Part shown: piece after piece, positions 34,361 to 43,555 of the stretch
Layout of the letters: every line of letters begins with the position of its first letter
How positions within the stretch are numbered: position 1 is the stretch's first letter
DNA from: Oenococcus kitaharae
GTDB lineage: Bacteria > Bacillota > Bacilli > Lactobacillales > Lactobacillaceae
Reading direction: 5' to 3'
NCBI RefSeq assembly: GCF_025758695.1
Contig: NZ_JANJQP010000004.1
Location: 16,055-80,054 of the forward strand
Length of the DNA stretch: 64,000 bases
The notes under the pieces: model-generated
What the model was told of the DNA's origin: nothing
What the model saw: only the letters and a program-made list of their open reading frames with translations
The model's database searches: none
Translations under genes and position numbers: made by a program

Positions 34361-35754
34361 AAAATTTTAAATCTTCTTTCGCATATGGATTAGGTGCTTT
34401 TGGCCATGACGCTTTTTACGGCATGCTAAACGGCTACCTGATCATGTTTGTCACCAGTGTCTTATTTGCCGGCGGGTCAAAAACCTATATGGCACAAATG
34501 ATTGCGGCTGTGACGCTGATTATTACCGTGGTGCGTATTGTGGAACTGTTCATGGATCCTCTGCTCGGCGGTATGATCGATTCCATCCACACCAAACACA
34601 GTAAATATGCGCCCTGGATCGCTGGTATGGCGACAATTTCGGCTGTCCTGTCCTTATTGGTTTTTTCAAACTTGTTTGGTCTGTCAACATCGAACGGACC
34701 GTTTTATCTGACAATTTTTGCGGTTATCTTCACGGTATTTTACATTTCGTATTCGATCAAAGACATTGCCTTTTGGGGGATGCTGCCAGCATTAAGTACC
34801 AGTTCCGACGGTCGCGGCGTGATTGCGACTTTCGCTAGAATTGGCTCAACTGTTGGCGGCAACGCTGTTGCTTTAATTTATGTTTACGTGCTCACGCTAT
34901 TCTCAGGGTCATCGACATTTAATCAGCGAGGCTGGACTGGCTTTATCCTCTTAATTGCCGCAGTGCAATTAATTGGCGCATATGCAGCGGCCCTAATGAC
35001 AAAAGAAGATAAAAGTGTTGTGAACCATCCTGCTGAACATATGAAAATCTCTGCGGTGTTCAAAACTTTGGCAAAAAATGACCAGCTTTTGTGGATGGCA
35101 CTTTCGTATTTGATCTTTGCCTTTGGCAACAATATTTTCAATAATTTAATGATTTACTTCTTCAGATACATCCTTAATGCACAGGACATGTGGAAATATG
35201 TTGGCCTGATTGGTATGGCCACAGGGTTTGTATCGATTGTGTCTTTCCCGTTAATTTCCAAGTTTTTAAAACGGCGTCAGATCATGATTACCGGTATTTT
35301 GGCGATTGCCTTATCTTTTATTGTCTTTCTCTTTGCAAGAAATTCACTTCTGGCGCTTGGCGCTTATGTGATTTTTGATTTAGCCAACCCTCTGGTCTTC
35401 ATGACTGTCGTTCTGGTGATTTCCGATTCTGTTGAATATGGTCAGTTAAAGACTGGCAGCCGTTCAGAAGCAGCCACTTCCTCAATTCGTCCGATGGTTG
35501 ATAAATTCGGCGGCGCTATTGGCGGTGTGGTAACTGGATTTGTTGCAACATCGTTAGGCATGACTGGTAATACAACAGCCAAAGACATCCCGGCTTCGGC
35601 TGATCTGACTTTTAGAGTGATTACCTTTGTTATTCCGGCTATCCTGGCAATTATTTTCTTGATTATTTACATGAGCAAGGTTAAATTAACCGAAGCCAAA
35701 CACGATGAAATCGTCAAAGAATTGGCTGTCCAAGCTCAGCAAAGAGGCAAATAA
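34357..35754 (+). CDS. GPH-family sugar/cation symporter
   Basis: A 465-residue transporter with 12 predicted transmembrane helices of the glycoside-pentoside-hexuronide family. LMDPLLGGMIDSIHTKHSKYAPW near residue 65 is the characteristic loop. It lacks the C-terminal IIA domain found in LacS-type carriers. The start is the ATG at 34357 after AAAGGAGCG, overlapping the aga stop (ATGA); a longer frame from 34315 lies inside aga. The partner gene indicates import of alpha-galactosides such as melibiose or raffinose by cation symport. Sugar specificity cannot be proven from the sequence. Confidence 0.92.
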   Translation: MKNFKSSFAYGLGAFGHDAFYGMLNGYLIMFVTSVLFAGGSKTYMAQMIAAVTLIITVVRIVELFMDPLLGGMIDSIHTKHSKYAPWIAGMATISAVLSLLVFSNLFGLSTSNGPFYLTIFAVIFTVFYISYSIKDIAFWGMLPALSTSSDGRGVIATFARIGSTVGGNAVALIYVYVLTLFSGSSTFNQRGWTGFILLIAAVQLIGAYAAALMTKEDKSVVNHPAEHMKISAVFKTLAKNDQLLWMALSYLIFAFGNNIFNNLMIYFFRYILNAQDMWKYVGLIGMATGFVSIVSFPLISKFLKRRQIMITGILAIALSFIVFLFARNSLLALGAYVIFDLANPLVFMTVVLVISDSVEYGQLKTGSRSEAATSSIRPMVDKFGGAIGGVVTGFVATSLGMTGNTTAKDIPASADLTFRVITFVIPAILAIIFLIIYMSKVKLTEAKHDEIVKELAVQAQQRGK

Positions 35755-36005
35755 TGGATCGCGCGTTAGATAAAGATAATTTACAAATTAAGCCTGACTC
35801 TTTTGCTCAAGCAGCAGTGTCAGCTAATAAGCGTTTGAAAAAAGAAAACGATCTGCATTATTTAAAACGTCAATTAAAATTGTATGCTGCCGCTGTTTAT
35901 ATGGCAGAGGACTTTAATCGGGCTGAAAGTGCCAGCAATAAAAAATTAAAACATGATCAAGTTAACCGCTTGCAGGAAAAACTGATTGAACGACGACTGG
36001 ATTGA
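35754..36005 (+). CDS. Small uncharacterised charged protein in alpha-galactoside operon
   Basis: An 83-residue protein with no family I recognise. It is rich in Lys, Asp, Asn and Ala, predicted mostly helical, with a possible amphipathic helix in KENDLHYLKRQLKLYAAAVY and no transmembrane segment. The ATG overlaps the stop of the transporter gene (TAATG), so it is translated with it. Near-continuous coupling and the absence of frame damage suggest it is a real gene. It could modulate the symporter or the glycosidase, but this is speculation. Confidence 0.7.
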   Translation: MDRALDKDNLQIKPDSFAQAAVSANKRLKKENDLHYLKRQLKLYAAAVYMAEDFNRAESASNKKLKHDQVNRLQEKLIERRLD

Positions 36006-36059
36006 AAATTCGGATTAGCAATACTTCTTTGATCGAGTAAAATTGGTGCAAGGAGATAT

Positions 36060-37112
36060 ATGGCCAGTATTCGTGATGTCGCTAAATTGGCCGGTTTTAG
36101 TCCGGCAACCGTTTCAAGAATTTTAAATCAAGATACAACATTATCTGTTAAACAATCGACCAAAGACAAAGTGCGTCTGTCGGCTAACCAACTGGGGTAT
36201 ATCGCTAAAGAAGCCGGCCGTTCTCAGACCTACGAACGTTCTAAGCTGACAATCGCTGTTTTGGATACTGTCTCAGAGGCACAAGAGCTGGATGACCCTT
36301 ATTTTGCCGATATTCGCCGTGGCATTGAGGAGCAGGCACAGCATGATTTATTTAAACTATCCCGCGTGATTTATAGTGGCGAAATCACACAAGATCTGCC
36401 TTCTTTTAAAAGCTTTGGCGGAGTTCTTGTCATCGGTACCTTTTCTGCAGACCTGCTAAAAAGAATTCAAACAGAAAATATCAGCATGGTTGTTATTTCT
36501 GATGTTCCAACGGATCGCCAAATTGATACTATTCGACCGGATTTCGATATACAGACTGATGAGGTATTGGACCATCTGCATAAATTAGGGCATTCTAAAA
36601 TTGCTTTCATTGGCGGCAGTGTCGATGCCGTGAATGCTGATGGCCAGGTACTGTACAAAAATGATGATCTGCGCCTGCTGGCGTATAAAAATTGGATGCA
36701 GCGTCATCATTTAGAGGATGATATGCAAATTTTGCTAACGGGCTGGAATACGATGAAAGCATATTTGGCAGTTAGTCAATTATTAAAAACATTCCCTTTG
36801 CCTGACCTGCCTACTGCTTTTGTAGCAGCTTCTGATCCAATTGCAGTCGGTACCTATCGGGCGATTTTAAATGCTGGCTATAAAATTCCGAAGGATTTTT
36901 CCGTGACTTCTTTTGATGATATTGAAGCCGCTCAATACCTAGTGCCTGCTTTATCAAGCGTGCATCCGGCGAGCAAAGAGATTGGGCGCGAGGCCGTGCG
37001 GCTGATTCGTCAGCGCATTTTTGAACAACGGACAGCCGCTTTGCAGGTGATTGTGCCATCGGAATTTATTGAACGCGAGTCGATTGACGGTGCGCGTCTG
37101 ACAAATGTTTAA
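36060..37112 (+). CDS. LacI-family regulator of sugar genes (MsmR/GalR-like)
   Basis: A 350-residue regulator with an N-terminal helix-turn-helix (ASIRDVAKLAGFSPATVSRI), a hinge and a sugar-binding effector domain (PTAFVAASDPIAVGTYRAIL, SFDDIEAAQYLVPALSSV). AAGGAGATAT immediately precedes the ATG. It lies between the alpha-galactoside genes and a sucrose phosphorylase gene, so it likely controls one or both. The perfect palindrome at 32106-32125 is the best candidate operator. No equally good palindrome is seen before the phosphorylase gene, which has only a cre-like site overlapping this gene's 3' end. Confidence 0.92.
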   Translation: MASIRDVAKLAGFSPATVSRILNQDTTLSVKQSTKDKVRLSANQLGYIAKEAGRSQTYERSKLTIAVLDTVSEAQELDDPYFADIRRGIEEQAQHDLFKLSRVIYSGEITQDLPSFKSFGGVLVIGTFSADLLKRIQTENISMVVISDVPTDRQIDTIRPDFDIQTDEVLDHLHKLGHSKIAFIGGSVDAVNADGQVLYKNDDLRLLAYKNWMQRHHLEDDMQILLTGWNTMKAYLAVSQLLKTFPLPDLPTAFVAASDPIAVGTYRAILNAGYKIPKDFSVTSFDDIEAAQYLVPALSSVHPASKEIGREAVRLIRQRIFEQRTAALQVIVPSEFIERESIDGARLTNV

Positions 37113-37140
37113 TCGTTTAACAATTTTTCCTTTATAATAG
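37107..37140 (+). promoter_or_regulatory. Promoter region of sucrose phosphorylase gene
   Basis: TATAAT (about 37133-37138) lies in CTTTATAATAG. A cre-like sequence with core TTTAATCGTTTAAC overlaps the end of the regulator gene. The -35 is weak. Confidence 0.4.
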
Positions 37141-37187
37141 TATGAGGGCCTGATTGCGGGTACTATATCTAAAGTGGAGGGCTGATA

Positions 37188-38657
37188 ATGCCTGTGCAAA
37201 ACAAAGCAATGCTGATAACTTATGCCGATTCGATGGGTCGGAATATTAAAGAACTGCAAGAGGTGCTGACAACTTATATCGGGGATGCCATCGGTGGTAT
37301 CCATCTGCTGCCTTTCTGCCCTTCAACGGGTGACCGCGGCTTTGCGCCATCCGACTATACACGCGTTGATTCAGCCTTTGGCGACTGGCGAGATGTTCAG
37401 GCTTTGGGCAAAAAATACTATTTGATGTTTGATTTTATGATTAATCATATTTCGCGCGAATCGGTGATGTATCAGGATTTTAAAGCCAAAAAAGATGCTT
37501 CAGTGTATCGGGATTTCTTTATTCGCTGGGAAAAATTCTGGCCACAAGGACGCCCCACTCAAGCTGATATTGATTTAATTTATAAGCGTAAAGATCGGGC
37601 GCCGATTCAGGAAATCACTTTTGCAGACGGCAGCCAGGAACATCTTTGGAACACTTTTGGCGATGAGCAGATTGATATTAATGTTAATGCCGACAGCGCG
37701 AAAAAATTTATCAAAGAGACGTTGCTAGAGATGGTTCACCATGGCGCTGACTTGATTCGTTTGGATGCGTTTGCCTATGCAATCAAAAAAATCGATACGA
37801 ATGATTTCTTTGTCGAACCGGAAATCTGGCAGCTGCTGGATTCAGTTCGCGACATTCTGACACCGTTGCAAGCTGAAATTCTGCCGGAAATTCATGAGCA
37901 TTACACAATTCCGGCTAAGATTAACGCACACGGCTACTTTACGTATGACTTTGTTCTGCCTTTAGTCACACTTTATACGCTTTATTCCGGCAAGACAGCG
38001 CAATTGGCTAAATGGCTGAAGATGTCGCCCAAACGGCAATTTACGACTTTAGATACGCATGATGGTATCGGTGTCGTCGATGCTCGAGATATTTTGACTG
38101 ATGACGAGATTACATATACTTCTAGCGAACTTTACAAAGTCGGAGCCAACGTGAAAAAGACATATTCATCCGCGGCTTACAATAATTTGGATATTTACCA
38201 GATTAATTCCACCTATTATTCATCCTTGGGCAATGATGACAAAGCTTATCTGTTGGCGAGGATTTTCCAGATTTTTGCCCCTGGTATCCCGCAGATTTAT
38301 TATGTCGGCTTGCTGGCTGGTGCCAATGATTTGGATTTGTTAGAGAGGACTAAGGAAGGCCGCAACATTAACCGCCATTATTACAGTCAAGATGAAGTTG
38401 CCAAAGAGGTTCAGCGGCCGGTTGTTAAAAAACTGCTTGAGCTGCTCAGCTGGCGCAATCAATTCGCTGCTTTCGATTTAGACGGTGAGATCACAGTCCA
38501 GACCGAGGGCGAGCAGACAATTCGGGTCAAACGCACTTCTACTGACGGCCGAGATACGGCTATCTTGCAAGCTAATGCGGCTGACAAGACTTTCACGATT
38601 AAGGCTAATGACCAAATTATTTTTTCTGATGACGAAGCAGACAAAGTCCGATTGTAA
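37188..38657 (+). CDS. Sucrose phosphorylase, GH13
   Basis: A 489-residue GH13 subfamily 18 enzyme that cleaves sucrose with phosphate to glucose 1-phosphate and fructose, saving ATP. The nucleophile is Asp193 ([10 protein letters not shown]), the acid/base Glu234 (ILPEIHEHY) and the transition-state stabiliser Asp292 (TLDTHDGIG). [19 protein letters not shown] near residue 39 and the lack of a signal peptide are typical of Leuconostoc and Bifidobacterium enzymes. GGAGGG precedes the ATG. The neighbouring alpha-galactosidase turns raffinose into sucrose, so the two enzymes form a consecutive route. A related GH13_18 enzyme prefers sucrose 6-phosphate, but length and context favour sucrose. 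Confidence 0.92.
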   Translation: MPVQNKAMLITYADSMGRNIKELQEVLTTYIGDAIGGIHLLPFCPSTGDRGFAPSDYTRVDSAFGDWRDVQALGKKYYLMFDFMINHISRESVMYQDFKAKKDASVYRDFFIRWEKFWPQGRPTQADIDLIYKRKDRAPIQEITFADGSQEHLWNTFGDEQIDINVNADSAKKFIKETLLEMVHHGADLIRLDAFAYAIKKIDTNDFFVEPEIWQLLDSVRDILTPLQAEILPEIHEHYTIPAKINAHGYFTYDFVLPLVTLYTLYSGKTAQLAKWLKMSPKRQFTTLDTHDGIGVVDARDILTDDEITYTSSELYKVGANVKKTYSSAAYNNLDIYQINSTYYSSLGNDDKAYLLARIFQIFAPGIPQIYYVGLLAGANDLDLLERTKEGRNINRHYYSQDEVAKEVQRPVVKKLLELLSWRNQFAAFDLDGEITVQTEGEQTIRVKRTSTDGRDTAILQANAADKTFTIKANDQIIFSDDEADKVRL

Positions 38658-38660
38658 AAT

Positions 38661-38690
38661 AAAAAAACAACCATTACAGGTTGTTTTTTT
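38661..38690. terminator. Bidirectional terminator
   Basis: AAAAAAACAACC and GGTTGTTTTTTT form a 12-bp stem around ATTACA. It serves sucrose phosphorylase and the convergent HD gene, whose stop codon lies in the T-run. Confidence 0.9.
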
Positions 38691-39348
38691 ATGCTTTCGA
38701 TTCATATTCAGCGATATATTCATCGACAAATTCATGCATGAAATGGTCGCGCTTTTGGCCAATTTGTTTGGCAGCAGGGGTATTTAGCGAAGCCTGCAGC
38801 TTAAAAAGTTTTTCGTAGAAATGGTTAAGGGTTGTCTGCTTATCATTACGATATTCAGCTTTATTTTGTAAATCGCGCGGCAGAATGTTGGGGTCATAGT
38901 CGATCCGATTGTGTTTAAAACCGTATTTAAAAGCTCGAATCACTGCAACCGCGCCAATGGCATCCAAGCGATCGGCATCCTGAACAATCTGACCATTTAA
39001 ATCAAGCGGTTTTGCTTGACCAAAAGTATTTGCCGACCAGGACATATTATCGATGATATAAAGAATCGGTTTCGGGTCAACTTGAATGCTGAGGAGAAAA
39101 TCAGCTGTTCTTTGTTTGGCACTGGCTGGATCGGCAAACAATTTCTCATCGTAGGTATCGTGTAAAGTCGCGGCTGCCAAGACAACGAACTCATCAGCGC
39201 CTTTTTCTTGTTTCAAAATTTTGCGGGCCATTGCGACAACGCGATCAATATGGCTGCTGTCATGACCTGATTGATCATGATCTAGCAGTGTTTTCATGAA
39301 GTTATGAATTTTGTCTAGTTGATTTAGCTGCAGTGGATTCAGTACCAT
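38689..39348 (-). CDS. HD-domain phosphohydrolase (YpgQ/YedJ-like)
   Basis: A 219-residue HD-superfamily enzyme. Metal ligands are in SGHDSSHIDRVV, in LHDTYDEKL (His-Asp) and in DADRLDAIGAVAV (Asp). Relatives such as YpgQ hydrolyse nucleoside triphosphates to pyrophosphate and a monophosphate, but substrates vary. I take the ATG at 39348 (MVLNPLQLNQL) as start; upstream in-frame Met codons up to 39447 lack ribosome sites and overlap the TetR promoter. TAGAAT ends 7 nt before this ATG, another candidate leaderless start. It is divergent from the tetR-type gene. Confidence 0.82.
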   Translation of the reverse strand: MVLNPLQLNQLDKIHNFMKTLLDHDQSGHDSSHIDRVVAMARKILKQEKGADEFVVLAAATLHDTYDEKLFADPASAKQRTADFLLSIQVDPKPILYIIDNMSWSANTFGQAKPLDLNGQIVQDADRLDAIGAVAVIRAFKYGFKHNRIDYDPNILPRDLQNKAEYRNDKQTTLNHFYEKLFKLQASLNTPAAKQIGQKRDHFMHEFVDEYIAEYESKA

Positions 39349-39412
39349 ATTTTCCATTCTACACCGAAGCCTTGGGAGCCTGACTTGAAGAAAGTGCTGG
39401 ACTAAGATAACA

Positions 39413-39440
39413 TAAAATACATACCGACCGTTCGGTATGT
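39413..39440 (+). promoter_or_regulatory. tetR promoter and operator
   Basis: TAAAAT (39413-39418) is followed by a perfect 9-bp inverted repeat, ACATACCGA-CCGT-TCGGTATGT (39419-39440). The ACCGACCGTTCGGT core is a common TetR-family operator type. It lies between the -10 and the ATG, so binding would block transcription of the regulator and its coupled transporter. Confidence 0.8.
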
Positions 39441-39445
39441 ACCTC

Positions 39446-40039
39446 ATGACGACAAAGGATAAAATTTTACAATCTGCGCTTAGGCTATTTTTGCTTCATG
39501 GTTATGAAGCGGTCTCAATTGCTGATATTGTCAAACAGGCAGCTGTGTCAAAGGGTGCTTTGTATAATTATTTTCCCAGCAAGGAAAACCTATTCTTGCA
39601 AACGATGCAGCAGCTGTTTTCTGAGTTCGGGAAATCTATGCAAGCCGATTTTGGTCAGCAGGCTTTTGACAGTTTTCATGCTTTTTATCTGGCCTTTGCG
39701 GACCACTATGATCAAGTACTCAATGATCGCCAACCTAATCTGAGCGATCAATTGATCCTAATGACCAATGCTGCTAGGGCTTTCCCACAGTTAAAGCAGG
39801 TTTTGTCAGAGCAGGAAGCGGTTTTTGTCACATTTTGGCGAAATAATATCCAGCGTGCAATGACCAGCGGTGAATTGCGAACAGGCCTGCCCGCAACGGA
39901 ATTGAGTCATGTCTATCTTAATTTGGTACGCGGTGTTGTGATTGATCTCGTGATACGAGAACATAACAGTCGAATAACAAAGGGTCTTTTGAAAGAGAGA
40001 TTTGATACCATATACATGCTGCTGAAAAAGGAGAACTAG
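39446..40039 (+). CDS. TetR-family transcriptional regulator
   Basis: A 197-residue repressor. The N-terminal helix-turn-helix is typical (SIADIVKQAAVSKGALYNYF, about residues 25-44), with KDKILQSALRLFLLHGYEAV before it. The C-terminal domain binds an unknown ligand. ATG at 39446 is used; an in-frame ATG at 39437 lies inside the operator palindrome. No clear ribosome site is seen for either. Its stop codon is immediately followed by the start of a MacB-like ABC transporter gene, so the two are one unit and the repressor very likely controls that exporter and itself. Confidence 0.92.
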   Translation: MTTKDKILQSALRLFLLHGYEAVSIADIVKQAAVSKGALYNYFPSKENLFLQTMQQLFSEFGKSMQADFGQQAFDSFHAFYLAFADHYDQVLNDRQPNLSDQLILMTNAARAFPQLKQVLSEQEAVFVTFWRNNIQRAMTSGELRTGLPATELSHVYLNLVRGVVIDLVIREHNSRITKGLLKERFDTIYMLLKKEN

Positions 40040-42037
40040 ATGGCATATCTGCAACTAAAAGACATTCATAAGTCTTATATATTGAATAAAAATGAAGAAT
40101 TTCCCGTTTTGAAGGGCATCAGCCTAGATTTTGATAAGGGCGAATTTGTCAGTATTTTAGGTGAATCAGGCGGTGGTAAGTCGACTTTGATGAACATCAT
40201 CGGCGGTCTTGATCACGATTATGAAGGGGATGTCATCTTGGATGGCCACTCTACTCGAGATTTTACGGAAAAACAAATGGATGCCTACCGTCGTCAGACA
40301 ATCGGCTTTATTTTCCAAAGTTTTAACCTGATTTCGCATTTAACCGTTTTGGACAATGTTTTGGTCAGCTTGGACATGACAACTCTGAGTCATGCTGAAA
40401 AGGAACAGCGTGCCAAAGAATTGTTGGAGCAGGTTGGCCTGAGCCAGCATATTAAAAAGCATCCTAATCAGCTTTCCGGTGGACAAAAACAGCGTGTCGC
40501 GATTGCGAGAGCTTTGGCCTCTGATCCGGATATCATTATTGCCGATGAGCCTACCGGCGCACTAGATTCCAAAAATACGGATGAAATTCTGGAAATCATG
40601 GAAGGCATCGCTAAATCTGGCAAGTTGGTCATTGCGGTCACGCATTCAGAAGAAGTCGCGCGTTTTGGCACGCGGATTGTTCACATGTCTGATGGCGTCA
40701 TCGATAAAAATCAGCGCAACCGTGACAAATACGCGCTGCCTGAGCCTGAATCAGATCAACGGCTCGTCTCAAAAAAACTGGGTGCTTTGGCTGCCTATAA
40801 GAATGCTTACAAACATACCATGTATTATTTCTGGCGTAATTTTTTGATCATGCTGGGAACCGGTATCGGTATCTTTGCCGTCCTACTCTTTTCTGGTTTA
40901 GGAAACGGTATTTCAGCTTTCATCAGTGACCAGATTTCTTCGATGATTAATCCAACTTCGGTCTCTGTGATGAGAAATCCATCCGGTAAAAAAATGTCTC
41001 AAGCTGAATTCACGAGTTCATTACGACAATTTGCTTCTAACCCATCTGCGCTGTTGATCAGTAAAGGTGATTTGAACAAGCTGCGATCTTTGAAAAATGT
41101 TAATGCCGTACAACCGGGTTATCAATTTGGTCAGTATACCTTGACCTTGCCTGGCCAAAAAACGCCGGTTTCAGCTAATGGTTTACAAACTTGGACGCGC
41201 GCTTTTGCAAGCAGTACGGTTAAAAACGGCCGCAAACCTGGACAAAATGAGATTGTCATTGACCGAGCTCAGGCTCAGACTTTTCTTGGTACTAAAAAAT
41301 ATCAGCAGATGATCGGTAAGACAGTGACCTTAAGCTTTACTTGGATTAACCAAGCACAGCAGCCAGTCGTGGTTAGCAGGAATTTGAAGGTTTCCGGATT
41401 GGCCAACGGCGGCCAAGCAGGTGCTGTTACGGCAACGAATTACGGTACGATGCGTACAATGCTGGAGTCTGCCGGTGCCATAACAGATCCTAATTTTGTT
41501 TCAGTGAATGCCGACTCCATCGATGTGACGCGCTCTGTTGCCAAACAAGTTAATAATATTCGCAGCAAAGGTAAATACGCTTTTGGTGCAATCACGGTTG
41601 GCGATATTCTAAGTACAGTCAGTTCATATGTTCGCTTAGCGACTAATGTTCTAGCAGCGATTGCCGCGATTTCGTTAGTCGTGTCGGCTTTAATGATTAT
41701 TGTTTCGATGTATATGAGTGTTTCGGAAAGAACCAAAGAGATTGGTGTGTTACGGGCTCTAGGCGAAGGCAAACGCGATATCAGCCGTTTGTTCACAGGA
41801 GAATCGGTCTTAATCGGACTCTTTTCAGCGGTTCTGGCTTTGATTTTGGCCTTTGGTATCGGCGCGATTGCTAATAAAGCGCTTTACGGCCTAGCTAAAG
41901 CCAACATGGTGATTATCACACCGGGAAACGTCATATTCGCCTTTGTGATAGCGATTGTGATTTCCTTTTTGGCAGCACTTTTGCCAGCTAGGCGTGCAGC
42001 TAAACTTGATCCAATCGAGTCTCTGGCAGCCGAGTAA
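40040..42037 (+). CDS. MacB-like ABC exporter, fused ATPase and permease
   Basis: A 665-residue fusion. Residues 1-225 are the ATPase: Walker A GESGGGKST, signature LSGGQKQRVAIARAL, Walker B IIIADEPTGALD and switch VTHSEE. A helix near 268-290 precedes an extracellular MacB-type domain of about 230 residues, and three further helices occupy 535-665 (FtsX-like permease). Gram-positive relatives export antimicrobial peptides or drugs, or act mechanically on envelope proteins. AAAAGGAG lies in the end of the tetR-type gene. The TetR operator upstream suggests induction by a toxic compound. Confidence 0.92.
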   Translation: MAYLQLKDIHKSYILNKNEEFPVLKGISLDFDKGEFVSILGESGGGKSTLMNIIGGLDHDYEGDVILDGHSTRDFTEKQMDAYRRQTIGFIFQSFNLISHLTVLDNVLVSLDMTTLSHAEKEQRAKELLEQVGLSQHIKKHPNQLSGGQKQRVAIARALASDPDIIIADEPTGALDSKNTDEILEIMEGIAKSGKLVIAVTHSEEVARFGTRIVHMSDGVIDKNQRNRDKYALPEPESDQRLVSKKLGALAAYKNAYKHTMYYFWRNFLIMLGTGIGIFAVLLFSGLGNGISAFISDQISSMINPTSVSVMRNPSGKKMSQAEFTSSLRQFASNPSALLISKGDLNKLRSLKNVNAVQPGYQFGQYTLTLPGQKTPVSANGLQTWTRAFASSTVKNGRKPGQNEIVIDRAQAQTFLGTKKYQQMIGKTVTLSFTWINQAQQPVVVSRNLKVSGLANGGQAGAVTATNYGTMRTMLESAGAITDPNFVSVNADSIDVTRSVAKQVNNIRSKGKYAFGAITVGDILSTVSSYVRLATNVLAAIAAISLVVSALMIIVSMYMSVSERTKEIGVLRALGEGKRDISRLFTGESVLIGLFSAVLALILAFGIGAIANKALYGLAKANMVIITPGNVIFAFVIAIVISFLAALLPARRAAKLDPIESLAAE

Positions 42038-42074
42038 TGGCCTAATAAAATATCAGATCATTTTAAGCAAACAA

Positions 42075-42098
42075 AAAAGCTCCCATCTGGGAGCTTTT
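42075..42098. terminator. Bidirectional terminator between exporter and MFS gene
   Basis: AAAAGCTCCCA and TGGGAGCTTTT form an 11-bp stem separated by only TC, with A and T runs on the two sides. Confidence 0.88.
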
Positions 42099-43419
42099 AT
42101 TTGGCGTTGGCAGTCTGCGCTTTGATTGCCTCTTTGGTATTGAAGCGGCCTGCTGACAGCACCACGAAGGCGAACAGCAGCATACCGATAATGCCCATGG
42201 CCAGCCATGCGTAGACAGGCCGGGAAAAGTTTGCAATGCCTAGAAAGAGAAATTGTCCGACTGGTATGGATAGTGTGACGATAGAACTAAATAATCCGCT
42301 GATGGCAGCTAGTTGATGTTCTGGCACGACTCTCATCATCATTGCCCCAACTTTAGGATTAATCTTACCTAGCACATAAGAGGTGATAAACATGAGAATT
42401 AAAATCAGCCAGCGGTTTGGCATCAGGACAAAAGCAAACGAAGCCAAGGACAAACTTAGCGTCATCAAGGCCGCCAGACTTGTCAGCTTCATACGCCCAA
42501 TAGCATCATTCATAAACAAAGAGCTGATGATGACGCCGACTGAGAAAACGGCACCGTAGATGGCAACTGTCTGTCCATAAGTTGGAAACCAAGGCGTGAA
42601 ATAGAGGCCTTTAGCCGATAGGAGTGTCAAATTCAAGATGGCATCCGTCGATGATCCGATAAAGTTCACGGCAGTACCGAAGATAATCAGGAAGAGAATC
42701 ATTGGCAAAGAAAAGATCAGATTGGCCAAGTTGCCAGAAACACTCTTCACTTTTTTATCATCTTTAATCTCAGCAGCCTTTTTAGATGCTTCAATGGCTA
42801 ATTGTGATTCTTTTTCCGCCACGACCAGTTCTTTTCTAGAACTCAATAGAACGAAAAACGAAATGGCAAACATCAAAGCATTGATTAGGGCAAAGGCGTC
42901 GTATTGGTAATTCATGAAAACAATTAATGTGGCACCAACAATTTGTCCAATCACGCTGATCGTGCTGGAAATGGCTGTTTGTAACCCGTTGGCCACTTCT
43001 CGTTTTGCATCAGGGACGACGTGTTTGGTAATTGGCATCGAGACCATGTAAGAAAGGCCGCCAGTCAGATCGCTGAAGAAGTTGATCGCTAATAGAGGGA
43101 CAAAGATTGCCCAGGATTTCAAATCGCCAAAGAAGAACAAACCGCCTTCTAAAATGTATAAGACCGTTTGAAACAAGCGCCGGTTCAGCATATAACGAAT
43201 CGGTTTTTTAACACGTCCCGCGACGCTGCCTAACAGTGCCTGCAGCACGGTCGGAAAGATCGTGACTAGCGAAACAATCGAAATTGCCAAAGTCCGGTTG
43301 GGCAATTGAGCTGCGTAAATCAAAAAGACAATATTGAACAGGACGGCACCGATTGTCTCGAAAAGATTACTGATAGCCAAAGCTCGAAAAGCTTTGTTTT
43401 GAAATAAGAGTTCCCGCAT
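42097..43419 (-). CDS. Major facilitator superfamily transporter
   Basis: A 440-residue protein with 12 predicted helices, of the macrolide-efflux-like MFS group (LLFQNKAFRALAISNLFETI at the start, then LGSVAGRVKKPIRYMLNRR as the loop 2-3 motif). A Lys/Glu-rich cytoplasmic linker (about residues 205-240) splits the two halves. The ATG at 43419 follows AAAGGAG; the longer frame extends through the promoter. A strong promoter (TTGACA, 17 bp, TAAATT) precedes it. It is divergent from an Rgg-type regulator, which probably controls it. The exported compound is unknown. Confidence 0.87.
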   Translation of the reverse strand: MRELLFQNKAFRALAISNLFETIGAVLFNIVFLIYAAQLPNRTLAISIVSLVTIFPTVLQALLGSVAGRVKKPIRYMLNRRLFQTVLYILEGGLFFFGDLKSWAIFVPLLAINFFSDLTGGLSYMVSMPITKHVVPDAKREVANGLQTAISSTISVIGQIVGATLIVFMNYQYDAFALINALMFAISFFVLLSSRKELVVAEKESQLAIEASKKAAEIKDDKKVKSVSGNLANLIFSLPMILFLIIFGTAVNFIGSSTDAILNLTLLSAKGLYFTPWFPTYGQTVAIYGAVFSVGVIISSLFMNDAIGRMKLTSLAALMTLSLSLASFAFVLMPNRWLILILMFITSYVLGKINPKVGAMMMRVVPEHQLAAISGLFSSIVTLSIPVGQFLFLGIANFSRPVYAWLAMGIIGMLLFAFVVLSAGRFNTKEAIKAQTANAK

Positions 43420-43439
43420 GATGTATTTTCTCCTTTTGC

Positions 43440-43482
43440 TTGTCATTAATTTATAACACAATACTGTTTGTGTCAAGGTAAT
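43440..43482 (-). promoter_or_regulatory. Promoter of the MFS gene
   Basis: On the minus strand TTGACA is followed after exactly 17 bp (CAAACAGTATTGTGTTA) by TAAATT. AACACA and TGTGTT repeats lie in and beside the spacer and could be a regulator site for the divergent Rgg protein. Confidence 0.75.
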
Positions 43483-43555
43483 ATGTGTTAAATAAAAAAT
43501 CGACCCTAAAATTAGTATGCAGCCAGTTGCCAAAAGCAGATCAAAGTGGGAATAT

